Part shown: in pieces, positions 49,592-60,863 of the stretch
Position numbering within the stretch: the first letter of the stretch is position 1
Layout of the letters: each line of letters begins with the position of its first letter
DNA from: JACXTP01 sp963789555
GTDB lineage: Archaea; Thermoplasmatota; Thermoplasmata; Methanomassiliicoccales; UBA472
Assembly (NCBI GenBank): GCA_963789555.1
Contig: CAWBKY010000001.1
Location: forward strand, 1 to 64,000
Direction of reading: 5' to 3'
Length of the DNA stretch: 64,000 nt
Position numbers and translations under genes: made by a program
The notes under the pieces: model-generated
What the model was told of the DNA's origin: nothing
The model's database searches: none
What the model saw: only the letters and a program-made list of their open reading frames with translations

Positions 49592-50216
49592 ATGTATGAG
49601 GTCCTCTTCGGGTCCGCCCTGGTGCTCAGTCTCATATTCTGTGCCACTCCCGGGGCGGTGAACACCGAGGCTTTGAGGCGGGGGGTCGCAGGCGGTTTCC
49701 ATCGCGCCTTATTTCTCGAGCTAGGCTCATGCATCGGGGACATGGCCTGGGCCATCACTCGCCTTGGTCGGCCTGGCGATCATGGTGGACAACGATATCG
49801 CCCGGATCATTTTGGGGCTGGCCGGCGGCGCGTTGTTGCTCTACCTCGCTTACAAAGGTTTCGCGGACGCCAGGAAGGGCGGCATGCCGGAAGGGGAGGT
49901 GCGCGCCGGTCGATCCGACTTCGCCACCGGGGCCTTGATATCCTTGGGGAACCCCTTCCAGTTCGCTTTCTGGATCGGCATCGGAGGCTCTGCCATCGCG
50001 GTCATCGTGCCAGACCCTCAGCTGACCGATTTCGTGGTCTTCTACCTGGGATATCTCGCTGGATGCATCATTTGGTGCTTCGCTTATTCGGGGCTCATCG
50101 CCTATGGCCGGAGGTTCATCACCCCGCGCCTGTTCCAAGCGGTCAACGTGATATGCGCGTTGGTCCTCACCTATTTCGCCCTGGCATTGCTCTGGGCCAC
50201 CTTCGTTGCGGAATGA
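49592..50216 (+). CDS. LysE/RhtB-type exporter, frameshifted
   Basis: A six-helix amino-acid exporter of about 207 residues. N-terminal VLSLIFCATPGAVNTEALRRG is the family start (PGP/PGA motif), and DIARIILGLAGGALLLYLAYKG is the third helix region. The frame changes near 49757 (AWAIT to ALVGLAIM). No clear ribosome binding site; 40 bases downstream of feoB. Substrate unknown. Confidence 0.8.
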
Positions 50217-50327
50217 GCGGATGGTCAGAGACATCCTCGACCCAGTGAGCCGGATTCTCGTTGAGACGCGAACGCATCGCTCTCATATCTGGACACATTA
50301 TTGGCCAGTATGGAGGCGTCTGAGCCA

Positions 50328-52022
50328 TCAGTTATGCGTATAGTACGCCACCACCTTCGGGCTGACCTTCTCGATGCGAACGAAGCCGAAACGCTCGAAT
50401 TGGACGGGTTTCCGACCTCTGAATCGGGCAAGGGCTCGGCATAACCCTCCTTCTTGGTCCCGTCCGGCATATGCACCTCACATGGCCTGGCATAGTCAGG
50501 CACCCAGTTTATTATCTTGACCTTCTCCTTGAGGATGGCGAGGTCGTTGCCGATGTACTTCCCCTTGCCATGCACGATCTCCACGTTGCACAGGTCCTTG
50601 AGGCGGACCTTGCCTCGCTCGGAGGCCTGGACCAGGTCGGCCTCGACCACGTGCACCATGATGGGCTTGCCCTTCAGCACATGATGCCGAACGCCCCTCT
50701 CCGGATGGTCGGGATGCAATGGGGCCTTGGATTCCAGATGGTCCACGCCGCACACGTCCAACGGTTGCGGGTCCCACACGAACGAATAGCGGTTGGCCAA
50801 GGTATCGATTATATCGCGATTGTAGGCGTACAGCGAGTCCCATGAGAACTCTATGTCCACCTCCTTGATGCCGCAGTCCACCCAGAAGGAGCGGATGGCC
50901 TCAGGTCTGATGCCCCGCTTTCCCATGGCCCTTACCGTTCCGAGACGCACATCGTCCCAGCCAGTGTACTCTCCGCTCTTGATGCCCTTGCCCACCGTGG
51001 AGGTCTTCAATATGGCGTCGGGTATGGAGACCAGTCCATAGTGGTGGTACCAGGGCATCTTCCAGCCGAAGTAGTTGAACAGGTACTCCTGCCTCAGGGT
51101 GTTGTTGAGGTGGTCCTTGCCCCGGATGACATGGGTCAGGCCCAAGGAATGGTCGTCCACCGCCACGCAGAAGTTCATCATGGGATAGACGCAGTACCTG
51201 GTGCCGGTGCGGGGATGCGGGGTGCTGGTGACTATACGGAAACCGACGAAGTCCCTGATCGCGGGATTGGGGTGGTGCAGGTCGGTCTTGACCACGAACA
51301 CCGCCTTCTCCTCTCCGTAGTGGCCAGCGAGCATCCTCTCCCACTGTTCCATCTGCACCTCCTTAGGAAGGTCCCGGTGCGGACAAGGCCTGGACTCCTC
51401 CTTCGATCTTGCGCCAATCCTCGACCGGACAGGTGCAGATATAGGCATGGCCCTTCTCGATGAGCTGTCGGGCCAGGTCGTAGTAGAACTCGAAACGGTC
51501 GCTTTGGATGACGGTCTGGTGCACCTTGACCCCCATCCACTCCAGGTCCTGGGGGATCATATCATAGGCGTCAGGGTCGATCTTGTCCGGGTTGGTGTCC
51601 TCCACCCGGTTGATGAACTTGCCATCGTAGCGCTTGCAGTACTCGTCGTTGAGAATGGCCACCCGGGTGTGCCCGAGGTGCAAAGGACCGGATGGCCCGG
51701 GAGCGAAACGCATGACCACCTTCCCCTGCACCGCGTCCGGCAGGTCGGGCAGCTTGTGCACCCGTTCCACCTTCTCCTTCCTCTCCATGAGCGAGGCGTC
51801 GATCGACTCCAGCATCCGCTTCTGTTCCTCCACCTCCATGGAGTTCACGCGGGCCACGATGGTCTCGATGGCCGGGATGACCTCCTTGGCGTTCTTGCGC
51901 AGCTCGGGCTGCTCGGCCATGACCTTGCCCTGAACGGCCTTGAGGTTGGCCTTCCCCCCATAGAGGAATGCGTTCTGCAGGGCGTACTTCAGGATGACGT
52001 TCTCGATGCTAGGGTCGACCAT
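50328..52022 (-). CDS. gltX: Glutamyl-tRNA synthetase (archaeal type), frameshifted
   Basis: Class I, about 565 residues with an N-terminal archaeal helical extension (DPSIENVILKYALQNAF). HIGH motif RFAPGPSGPLHLGHTRVA, and the KMSKS-loop equivalent LKTSTVGKGIKSGEYTGWDD. Frame changes near 51400-51440 and near 50420; the final frame reads KPVQFERFGFVRIEKVSPK and ends at 50328. ATG 52022 with GGCGGAAAG upstream. Charges tRNA-Glu and, in archaea, tRNA-Gln before amidation. Confidence 0.9.
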
Positions 52023-52107
52023 CTTTCCGCCGATGGCGGAGACCTCACAAAAATCTTTGCACCGCACCGGGCAATGATTGATATGTGGCAAAAGGGATGA
52101 CCCGCCC

Positions 52108-53381
52108 ATGTCCATGAGAGGACTTCTCGCCCACTTCGACGACCTCGTCACCATCGACCGTCCGGTCAAGGCGGATCTGGAACCGACCAAGATCCTCATG
52201 GCGGACCAACGCCGGCCAGTTCTCTTCGAGGACCTGAACGGCGGAAGGGCGGCGGGGAACCTCTGGTCCGACCGGGGCGAGGGTCGCCAAGGCCCTAGGT
52301 CTGGAGAAGGAGAAGCTCACTCCGGCCTTGGTGAACGCCCTGTCCCATCCCCGTAAGCCCAGGCAGGTGGAGAGAGGCGAGTGGCGGGACAATGTGGTGA
52401 AGGAGATCGACCTCTTCAAATTGCCCATCCCGAAATATTTCCCGAAGGACGGGGGCCGTTACGTCACCGCGGGAGTGGCGGTGGCCGATTTCGAGGGCAA
52501 GCGGAACATCTCATTCCATAGGCTGATGGTGCTGGGCAAGGACCGGTTCGCCATCCGGCTGGTGCCAAGGCATCTTTTCACCATGCACCAGATGAGCCAG
52601 AAGCAAGGGAAGGACCTGAAGGTGGCGTTCTGCGTCGGCGTTTGTCCCTCGGTGCTGCTGGCAGCGGCGGTATCCACCGATTATGCCGTGGACGAGATGG
52701 AGGTGGCCTCGGCCATACGGTTCCAAGGGCTGAAGCAAGAGGTGGAGGTCGCCCAGACCGACACTGGCCTTTGGGTGCCAGCCCATGCGGAGTATGTCAT
52801 CGAAGGGTCGTCTCACCTCGGAGGTCGTTGACGAGGGTCCGTTCGTCGATATCACCGGGACCTACGATTCGATCCGGAGCCAACCGGTGTTCCAGGTGGA
52901 CAAGATCTACCACCGGAACGACCCCATATTCCATCTGGTGCTGCCAGGCGGTTTGGAGCATTACCTCTTGATGGGGCTGCCCAGGGAACCGGTGATCTTC
53001 AAGACGGTGCGTCAGGTCGTGCCCCGCGTGCATGGGGTCCGCCTCACCGAGGGAGGATGCTGCTGGCTGCACGGGGTGGTCTCCATCACCAAGAACAAGG
53101 AGGGGGATGCCATGAACGCGGCGATGGCCGCTTTCACCGGTCATCCATCCATGAAGAAGGTCATCATCGTCGACCAAGACATCGACATATATAACGACCA
53201 GGAGGTCGAATGGGCCGAGGCGACAAGGTTCCAGGCGAAGGACCGCCTGCTCGTCGTCAACAACGCCGCCGGTTCATCGCTCGATCCCAGCACCGACGGT
53301 ACGACATCGAAGGTGGCGATCGATGCCACGAAGCCTCTGGGCGTCAAGGAAGGGTTCGAGAAGGCCATACTGGACAAATGA
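52108..53381 (+). CDS. UbiD-family decarboxylase, frameshifted
   Basis: Prenylated-FMN-dependent decarboxylase of about 425 residues. RRPVLFEDLNGGRAAGNLWSD, YVTAGVAVADFEGKRNISFH, GVCPSVLLAAAVSTDYA and IYHRNDPIFHLVLPG are family features. Frames change near 52280 and 52805. In many archaea the UbiD homologue is anhydromevalonate phosphate decarboxylase of the archaeal mevalonate pathway; that role is probable here. Its stop overlaps the next ATG. Confidence 0.85.
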
Positions 53382-54160
53382 AAGGGACTCTCATGATCTT
53401 CTTCTTCTCAGGGACCGGTAACTCGCGGGCGGCGGCAGAGGCGTTGGGCAAGGAGCTGGGCGAAAAGGTGGCCGACATCACAGAGGCCACCCGAAAGCGC
53501 GAGTTCACCTACCACGTCTCGGAAGGGGAGAAGGTGGGGTTCGTGTTCCCAGCCTATTTCTACGGAGCGCCAACAATAGTGGACGAATTCGTCCATCACA
53601 TGAGACTGGAAGGGTCCAAGGACCCATACGTCTTTTGCATCATCACCTGCGGCGAGAGGATCGCCGCTGCGGACAGGCAGTTCGCCAAGATGCTAGGAAG
53701 GAGAGGCCTCCCCCTTCGTTGCACGTATCCTCTGGTGATGCCGAACAACTCCGTCCTGTGGTATGAGCTGCCCACCCCGGAGCAGCAGGTCAAGGGGCTG
53801 GCGGATGCGGACGCGGATATGATCAAAATAGCAACTGCGATCAGAAAAGGGGAGGTCGGTGGTTATTCGTCAGGGCTGGGTTCGAGGCTGAAAACCTCGT
53901 TCATGCAATCACTGTACAAGCATGGCAGGAAGACGGCGAAGTTCCACGCGGAGGATACCTGCACCGGTTGCGGTCTATGCGCGCGCAACTGCCCCATCGG
54001 CGCGATAAGGATCGATGAAAAAAGGCCCCAGTGGGTGGCGGAACGGTGCGTCCTCTGTCTCGCATGCATCAACCGTTGCCCCGTAACTGCGATCCAGTAT
54101 GGCAACGCCACGAAGAACAGGCGCCGCTATGTGAATCCCATCTTGAGGAAGGGCCTGTAG
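53378..54160 (+). CDS. EFR1-family flavodoxin-ferredoxin protein
   Basis: An intact 260-residue protein. The N-terminus is a flavodoxin-like domain (MIFFFSGTGNSRAAAEALGK) and the C-terminus has two [4Fe-4S] motifs (CTGCGLCARNCP; CVLCLACINRCP). This is the EFR1 arrangement, an electron carrier between ferredoxin and flavin. ATGA overlap with the UbiD gene shows coupling, possibly to supply electrons to a flavin-linked step. Confidence 0.85.
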   Translation: MKGTLMIFFFSGTGNSRAAAEALGKELGEKVADITEATRKREFTYHVSEGEKVGFVFPAYFYGAPTIVDEFVHHMRLEGSKDPYVFCIITCGERIAAADRQFAKMLGRRGLPLRCTYPLVMPNNSVLWYELPTPEQQVKGLADADADMIKIATAIRKGEVGGYSSGLGSRLKTSFMQSLYKHGRKTAKFHAEDTCTGCGLCARNCPIGAIRIDEKRPQWVAERCVLCLACINRCPVTAIQYGNATKNRRRYVNPILRKGL

Positions 54161-54319
54161 GGATGTTCTTATCCTTCCACACGATCCAGCATTGTATCGG
54201 ACCCTACTTCGATCTCTCGCTTCGAGATCAATTTTCGTTAATTTTAAAATATTATAAAAGCGATGGTATAAATAAGTCCCAGACCTTTGACGATCAGAGA
54301 AAATCTGAAGGGTCGAGCC

Positions 54320-54916
54320 ATGAACGAGGTACTGAAGAATATCTACGGCAGAAGGTCGGTGCGGGCATATTCCGATGAGCTAGTCTCAGAAGAAGCGATC
54401 AAGGAGATAATCAAGGCGGGGTTCCACGCGCCGAACGGAATGAACGTTCAGGCGCTCCGATTCGTGGTGGTGCAGAAACGTGAGTTATTGACGCAGTACT
54501 CCGAGATCGGTAAGAGGATGTCCATTGCGAATTTCAAGAACAGGCTCGAAGCGGCCGTCCCGCAGGAAAGGATGGGCCTGGAACGCCTGATCGAGAACCT
54601 CAGCAATCCCAAGTTCGATATATTCTACGGCGCTCCAGTATTGATATTGGTCTTTGCCGCGCCTGGAGCGTTGACACCGAACGAGGACGGCGCGCTGGCG
54701 GCGGAGAACATGATGCTCGCGGCGCACTCGCTGGGGATAGGCAGCTGTTGGATAGGGTTCGCCGGGGCCTTGGGCTACAGCCCTGATGTGATGAAGGAGC
54801 TGAACGTTCCCTCGGACCACAAGCTCATCGCCCCGCTGATATTCGGTCATCCGAAGAAAGGGGACATGGCCCCACCGCAGAGGATGGAAGCGCCCATCAT
54901 CAAATGGATAAAGTGA
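54320..54916 (+). CDS. Nitroreductase-family protein
   Basis: An intact 198-residue FMN protein: NIYGRRSVRAYSDELVSEEA at the N-terminus, APNGMNVQALRFVVV, AAENMMLAAHSLGIGSCWIG and a C-terminal GHPKKGDMAPPQR. ATG 54320 is preferred to an upstream ATG at 54287. AT-rich TATA-like sequence lies near 54245-54275. Distinct from the nitroreductase at 42113. Substrate unknown. Confidence 0.85.
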   Translation: MNEVLKNIYGRRSVRAYSDELVSEEAIKEIIKAGFHAPNGMNVQALRFVVVQKRELLTQYSEIGKRMSIANFKNRLEAAVPQERMGLERLIENLSNPKFDIFYGAPVLILVFAAPGALTPNEDGALAAENMMLAAHSLGIGSCWIGFAGALGYSPDVMKELNVPSDHKLIAPLIFGHPKKGDMAPPQRMEAPIIKWIK

Positions 54917-54934
54917 TCGTAGGACGGAGGGACC

Positions 54935-56241
54935 TTAGACCTTCCTACGGTCTATGGTCTTGTCCCTCTCCTTTCCGATGCTGATGATGCTGGCCCTCAC
55001 TCGGCTTCGCTCCTCGACGAACTTCACATAGGACCGAAGGTTCTTGGGAAGGGCCTCGAAGCCCCTCTCGATCATACGCTTCGCCTCCCTATCGTCCCAC
55101 TCCTCCCAACCGTCAAGCTCCTCGTAGATAGGCTCCGCCCTCTGCAGAGCCCTCAAGGAGGCCGGGAAGTGGTCCACCACCGTGCCATCGATATCATAGG
55201 CGATGGCCACCTTGATCTTCTTCATCCCGCACAGCACGTCGAGCTTCGTGATCGCCAATTGGGTCAGTCCATTGAGTCGAACGGCATGCTCGACGATGAC
55301 CATGTCCAACCAGCCACAGCGCCTGGGGCGCCCGGTGGTGGCACCGAACTCGCCTCCCTTGTTCATCAGGTCCGTCCCGGTCTGATCCGACAGCTCGGTC
55401 GGGAAAGGCCCGGCACCCACCCTGGTGGTATAGGCCTTCATTACCCCCAGCACTTCCTGCACCTTGTTGGGGCCGACACCGACCCCGGTGCATATGCCCC
55501 CAGCGATGCAGTTGGACGACGTGACATATGGATAGGTGCCATGGTCTATGTCGAGCATCGTCCCCTGGGCCCCCTCGAACATGACCTTCTTGCCCTTCTC
55601 GATGGCCTGGTTCACCAGGACCGAGGTGTCCGTGATGTAGGGGCGCAACATCTCGCCCATGGACAGGAGCTCCTTCAGCAAAACCTCCTTCGAGGTCGAT
55701 CTCCGGTCCACCCAAGCACGGCGATCTGCTTCTCCTTGATGGGGTGGACCAGGTCCAGCCTCTCCCGGAGGCCTTCCTCGTCCAGAAGGTCGCTCACCCG
55801 GATCCCGTACCGGGCGATCTTGTCCGAATAGCATGGGCCGATGCCTCGACCGGTGGTCCCGACCCCCTTGTCTCCCCGGTTCCTTTCCTCGGCCCCATCC
55901 AGGAGACGATGGTAACTGACGATGACATTGGCACGGTCGGAGATGCGCAGTCCTTCGACGGAGTGGCCCTTGGCCTTGACGGCGTCCATCTCCTTCATCA
56001 GCTCATGCGGGTCGATCACCACACCGTTGCCGATGACGTTGATGATCCAAGGGCGCAAGATCCCCGATGGCAGGAGGTGCAGGGCGAAGGTCTCCGCACC
56101 GATCTTGATGGTATGCCCGGCGTTGTTGCCACCCTGGTAACGCACCACGAGGTCGGCGTTCTCAGCAAGGTAATCGGTTATCTTCCCCTTCCCTTCGTCC
56201 CCCCACTGGGTACCAACGACGGCGATGGTAGGCAATATCAC
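54935..56241 (-). CDS. purA: Adenylosuccinate synthetase, frameshifted
   Basis: Purine synthesis enzyme joining IMP and aspartate with GTP. GTQWGDEGKGKITDYLAENA at the N-terminus, RYQGGNNAGHTI, TGRGIGPCYSDKIAR and later EGAQGTMLDIDHGTYPYVTS and TTGRPRRCGWLD. One frame change near 55680 (VLGWTGD to EVLLKELLSMG). Total about 435 residues. Essential in most cells, so a break is probably an error. Confidence 0.92.
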
Positions 56242-56285
56242 ACCATTCCTCGCCTAATCCCTGACTCAGATAAATGGTTTTGGCC

Positions 56286-57401
56286 TCAACCACCCATGCT
56301 CAGGTAGATCTTCGCGACATCGGCGTAGGGGAGGTCGGTCTTGAAACCGGTCGGAGAGAAGTGGGTGCGGGAGACCTTGCCATGATGGGAGATCTCCTCC
56401 ATCAGAGAAGCCAACCGTCACAGGTGAGCGTTTCAGGTGGGAGGACAGCTCGTTGTTCTCGAAGAAGTAGGGCACGGAGAGCTCCTCCCTCCACATCTGG
56501 AGGTACTTCTCGCACCTGGACCTCTCCGCCAGGTTCTCCCCGGCGGACATGCTCTCCAGGAGCCCCTCGGTCACAGATGTCCCCGGTCCAGAGCGGGCCG
56601 GCCCAGCCCCTGTCCTTCGGCCAAGGGCCCACCACCCTCTCATGGCTCTCCCTGTCGAAATGCAGGTAGCCCAAGGTTCTCGAGGGACTCATCGGCCGAT
56701 TCCGCCGTCTCCGGCATGCGTAGATAGAGGCGGAAGTAATGGTCCGCATAGAAGCACAGCAGAGGCTACGGTCCCCCGGTCGAACATGGCCGCCTGGCGG
56801 GCCACATAGCCGATGAGGATGCGCAGGCCCACCTCATGGCCGAAGACGCATCGGCACGGACGGGCCTGGTAACGCCGCAAGCATTTCTTGGCATGGGTGC
56901 CGGCCAGAGGGGCGGTGTCGGTCGCGGTGATCGCCAGTATGCCGTTTCGCCGCAGACCATGGAAGGCGGCGTGGAGATAAGGTACCGGCGTGCCGAACGG
57001 ATCTAGGTCGATGTAATCGAACGTCTCCTTGGCCAGTAGGCAACGGAGGTCCTCGTTCCTAGCCTTGCCCTTATCTATGCCGTTCAGGGCCAGGTTGCGT
57101 TCGATGACCTCGGCAGCCCTCACGGTCCCAATCATTCACGTGGAACTCGGTCTCTGGCCTGGCCTCGTTCATGATGCGCACCGCCCTGGCCCCGGTGGCC
57201 GACATGGCGTCCAGCGCGGTCCTCGACCTTGACCATGGGGCTGGAGAAGAACATCACAGAGACGTCCCGGTTGAAGGACATCTGCCGGTTGTAGAACACG
57301 CTGCCTTGGATGGTCCCCGGGCCTTTTTCGGTCCGGGAGCGAGGCACCAAGAGGCGGGTCCCTCCCTCCATCACCTCATCCAGCTCGATCTCTTCGCTCA
57401 A
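56286..57401 (-). CDS. trm1: tRNA (guanine-26 N2)-dimethyltransferase Trm1, frameshifted
   Basis: Reconstructed from at least four frames. N-terminal EGGTRLLVPRS and FYNRQMSFNRDVSV, SAM-binding/catalytic FDYIDLDPFGTPVPYL, ILAITATDTAPLAGTH, then DHYFRLYLRMPETAE and a C-terminal VSRTHFSPTGFKTD ending at 56286. Trm1 methylates G26 of tRNA. The TTG start overlaps the stop of the NTPase gene, so the two are coupled. Confidence 0.85.
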
Positions 57402-57950
57402 AGGAGCTCGCCTTTCATGAGCTTCATGATCTTATATGGCAAAAGGTTGCGGTTGATGGGGGTGACCTCAAGGATCCGCACATCGTCCCTTCTTCTGATA
57501 TCCTGGAGAAGCGGGTTGCGGGACTTCTTGTGGAGCGTCAGTAGGATGGGCTTCTCCACATCCAAGGCGAACTTGACGGCGTTGACGAACTTTTCGCTCT
57601 CCACCTCGATCTTGCCCACCTCATCGATGACGATGACATCGGACTCCTCGCAGGCCTTCATCAGACGCGTTGACACCCACTTCCTCGAGCACGCTGAGGT
57701 CGATACCGAACTTGCCCACGCTGAACTTGCTCTTTATGTCCAGGGAGGCGAGCACCCCTCTCTCCTTCGTCCTCCAATCCATTACGTAGAAACCGGTGCG
57801 GCGGTTGTCCTCCACGATGGCCTCGGTGATCATTCCCCCGACCTTGAGGCCCTCCGCCTCGAGCATCTCTATGACCTTGGTCAAGGTCTGGGTCTTCCCA
57901 GATTGGGGGAGACCGGTTATGCCGATCTTGATGTTGTTCATCTGATTCAC
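57398..57950 (-). CDS. THEP1-type nucleoside-triphosphatase, frameshifted
   Basis: P-loop NTPase of about 183 residues: Walker A GITGLPQSGKTQ, GMITEAIVEDNRRTGFYVMD, and Walker B VIVIDEVGKIEVESEKF, typical of the archaeal THEP1 family. The frame changes near 57665. ATG 57950, or ATG 57938 four codons later. It is immediately upstream of trm1, with overlapping stop and start. Biological role of THEP1 is poorly known. Confidence 0.85.
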
Positions 57951-58049
57951 CGGCCCGGACCCATGGAAGGTCCGGGGGATGGCACCGTAATGGCCTTACT
58001 GATTTAATAAAATTTGGTGAGATTTATTAATAAATCGATGCTTCGATGA

Positions 58050-58437
58050 TCAAGTTTGCGTGATCGAGCTCACGAACATCAGTGGATAGTGCAGCTCATC
58101 GATATATCGCATGCCAGAGACCACGATCACATCCCTCGATCTCGATGGTGAGGCGAACCTCGAGCATCGGCCCGGTTAGTGTCTGATAATCATACTCGTC
58201 CTTCTTGCCGCGTAGCACCTTGCGTTTGATATGGACCTCCACATCCTTCACGAACGGCTGCACCCGGACCCCCTCTTCGATGGCCTTCTCCAAGCTTTCG
58301 ACGTTGGAGGAGGAGAGCGGAGTCCCCACGAACTGATGGTAGATGGTGCCCAGTTTGATGCCAGACTCGAAGACCGCTCTCTCGCGCTCGGAGCAGTTGA
58401 AATACTTGGCCGCGGCGGTCTCCCTCTTGCTCGCCAT
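58050..58437 (-). CDS. mptD: Dihydroneopterin aldolase, archaeal MptD, frameshifted near the end
   Basis: About 128 residues. CSERERAVFESGIKLGTIYH, NVESLEKAIEEGVRVQPFVK and EYDYQTLTGPMLEVRLT match MptD, which cleaves dihydroneopterin in archaeal methanopterin/folate synthesis. The given frame ends at 58096, but a shift near 58125 restores VSGMRYIDELHYPLMFVSS, the family C-terminus, ending at 58050. It is alone on its strand here. Confidence 0.88.
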
Positions 58438-58531
58438 GCTTCATCCCTCCCCGTCGGTATCTCCTTCCGTCGATATATAGCCTCGAAGGGAAAGATAGAT
58501 GAGGCCGCCCCTCCCCTTTTTGGGCGAGGGT

Positions 58532-59429
58532 ATGTCCAAGTCGAAAGTGCTGGTGTGCAGCAACACCGATAGGGAGGGGGCGGCCAAGGCGCTATTGGCA
58601 GCGGCGGACCTAGGCAGCATGGCAGGTAAGACCGTCATGATGAAACCGAACCTCAACACCGCCGACCCGGCCCCTGGCTCCACGGACATATCGACATTGC
58701 GTACGGTGTTGAGGCTCCGTCCTGGACCTACTCCCCGGCCAAGGTGATAGTGGGGGATAGGAGCGGGCCATCGGACACAAGGAAGGTGTTCGATGACAAA
58801 GGCATTTTCGCCATGTCCAGGCAGATGGGCTTTGTTCCAATGGTATTCGATGAGCTGCAGAACTAGCGATTTCGTGAAGATCGAATCGCCGGGCATGCAC
58901 TGGCGCAACGGTTTCCATTTCGCCAGGCCGGTGATCGAGGCGGACGTGGTCATCGGTCTGGGTTGCATCAAGACCCACCAGTTCGGTGGCCATTTCACCA
59001 TGGCGTTGAAACTTGCCACAGGATGCGTCCACCGTCATAACATGGCGGAGCTGCACGCATCCTTCATCCACATGAGGGACATGATCGCCGAGATCAACCT
59101 CGCCTATAAGCCGCGCCTGATCATCTTGGACGGCGTGGTGGCCTTCTTCCGTGGCGGGCCGATGACCGGCAGTGAGTGGAATGCCGGTCTGAGCCTCGCC
59201 TCCAGCGACCGGGTGGCCCTGGACGCCACCGGAGTGGCGTTGCTGAAGATGCATGGCACGACCAAACAGATCCAAGATAAAGGGGATCTTCGAGCAGGAC
59301 CAGATCCGGAGGGCGGCCGAGCTCGGACTAGGGGTGCCCAACGCCCAGAGCATCGAGCTGGTACCGGTGGACGAGGCATCAAAGGGGGCGGTGGAGCAGG
59401 TCGCGCCATTCCTTTATGGGAAGAACTGA
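58532..59429 (+). CDS. DUF362 protein, frameshifted
   Basis: About 300 residues. KVLVCSNTDREGAAKALLAA, GKTVMMKPNLNTADPAPGST, KVIVGDRSGPSDTRKVFDD, VVIGLGCIKTHQFGGHFTMA and LIILDGVVAFFRGGPMTGSE are DUF362 features. Frame changes near 58710, 58858 and 59285; ends at 59429. DUF362 proteins are often Fe-S linked, but no CxxC ferredoxin domain is fused here. Start ATG 58532 follows GAGGGT. Confidence 0.75.
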
Positions 59430-59522
59430 CCGCATTATCCCTTGCTGACGCTTCTCAACCACGAAAAAGCTGAAATAACGGACGCACGACTATGAGCATC
59501 GTTCACATCAGGAGGACAATCC

Positions 59523-60143
59523 ATGGAAGTCACCAAGAAGACCTATCAACTGCCTGCCTTGCGCTTTGGCTATAAGGACCTCGAACCCTTCATGTCCGAG
59601 GAGCAGCTGACCCTGCACCACACCAAGCACCATGCCGCCTACGCCACGGGCGCCAATGCCGCCTTGGATAAATTGGAGAAGGCCCGCAAGGAGGGAACCG
59701 ACGCCGACCAGAAGGCGATAATGAAGGAGCTATCCTTCAACGTGGGCGGTTTCATACTGCACAACCGCTTCTGGGAGAACCTGGCCCCAGTGGGCAAGGG
59801 CGGGGATTCGCCGGGCGGAAAGCTCGGGGACGCCATAGCCCATGAGTTCGGGTCGTTCGAACGATTCAAGAAGGAGTTCACCCAGGTGGCCAGCAGCGCC
59901 GAGGGGTCCGGATGGGCGGTGCTCACCTATTGCCGCACCATCGAAAGACCGATGATAATGCAGGTGGAGAAGCACAACGTCAATGCCATGCCTGGCTTCA
60001 AGCCACTTTTGGTCCTGGATGTATGGGAGCATGCCTACTATGTCGATTACCGTAACCTCCGGCCGAAGTACATAGAGGCATTCTGGAACCATGTGGACTG
60101 GGGCACGGCCCAGAAGCGGTTCGACGACATCTTGAACCGTTAA
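59523..60143 (+). CDS. sodA: Superoxide dismutase, Fe/Mn type
   Basis: An intact 206-residue enzyme. Metal ligands: His in LHHTKHHAAY, His in LHNRFWENL, and Asp and His in LDVWEHAYYVDYRN. AGGAGG lies 7 bases upstream of the ATG. Removes superoxide in the cytoplasm, so the cell must meet oxygen at times. Iron or manganese use cannot be decided from sequence. Confidence 0.95.
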   Translation: MEVTKKTYQLPALRFGYKDLEPFMSEEQLTLHHTKHHAAYATGANAALDKLEKARKEGTDADQKAIMKELSFNVGGFILHNRFWENLAPVGKGGDSPGGKLGDAIAHEFGSFERFKKEFTQVASSAEGSGWAVLTYCRTIERPMIMQVEKHNVNAMPGFKPLLVLDVWEHAYYVDYRNLRPKYIEAFWNHVDWGTAQKRFDDILNR

Positions 60144-60234
60144 AACCATTTCCATCTCCTTTCCCATATTTTATTTATTAATCCCATCGATTAGGACACA
60201 TCATCTTTGGGAGGGGGCGGACGCGGACGACCTA

Positions 60235-60863
60235 ATGAAGATTCAGGGATGAGATAGAGAAAGGTCTCCTCGCCAATGACAGGTCTTGCGTAAGGGAGAT
60301 CCTGGTTTTCACGTTCCGGGACATGGCCCCCGCTGGACCGGATAGACCGATTGGTCGCCCCGGTCCTGGACACCATCGGAATGAAATGGGAGCGCGGGGA
60401 GGTATCGCTATCCCAGGTCTATCTGGGCACCAAGCTCGCCGATGAGCTGGTGGAGGAGATCATCGGGGTGAGCGATGTGGCCCGCAGGAAAGAGCCGGTC
60501 CTCGCCATCTCTGTCCTGGAGGACCACCATTTGCTGGGCCTCAAGGTGGTCAAGATGACCTTGCAATCGGCCGGATATGACGTGATCGATTACGGCAGGA
60601 CCACGGTGGAGGAGTTGGTCAGTGCGGTCGAGAGGGACCATGTCCGCTACCTTCTCATATCCACCCTGATGCTCCGCTCCGCCCTTTTGATCAAGGACGT
60701 GAGGGAGCTGCTGGACGCCAACGGATTGGATGTGGTGATCATTGCTGGAGGCGCACCGTTCCGATTCGACGCCCAACTGTGCAGGAAGGTCGGGGCGGAC
60801 CTCACAACCGCATCGCCGATCGAGGCCCTGGATTACATCCGGAACCGGGAGGGAGGCGATTGA
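60235..60863 (+). CDS. Corrinoid (cobalamin-binding) protein, frameshifted
   Basis: Methyltransferase corrinoid protein of the MtaC/MtbC/MttC type, about 209 residues. Helical cap (EIEKGLLANDRSCVREIL; LVAPVLDTIGMKWERGEVSL), then the B12 domain with DxHxxG as EDHHLLGLK, and IIAGGAPFRFD. The N-terminus needs one G removed near 60255, and a second shift near 60350. Its stop overlaps the next start. It carries the methyl group between a substrate-specific methyltransferase (not in the window) and the MtaA-like partner. Confidence 0.8.
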
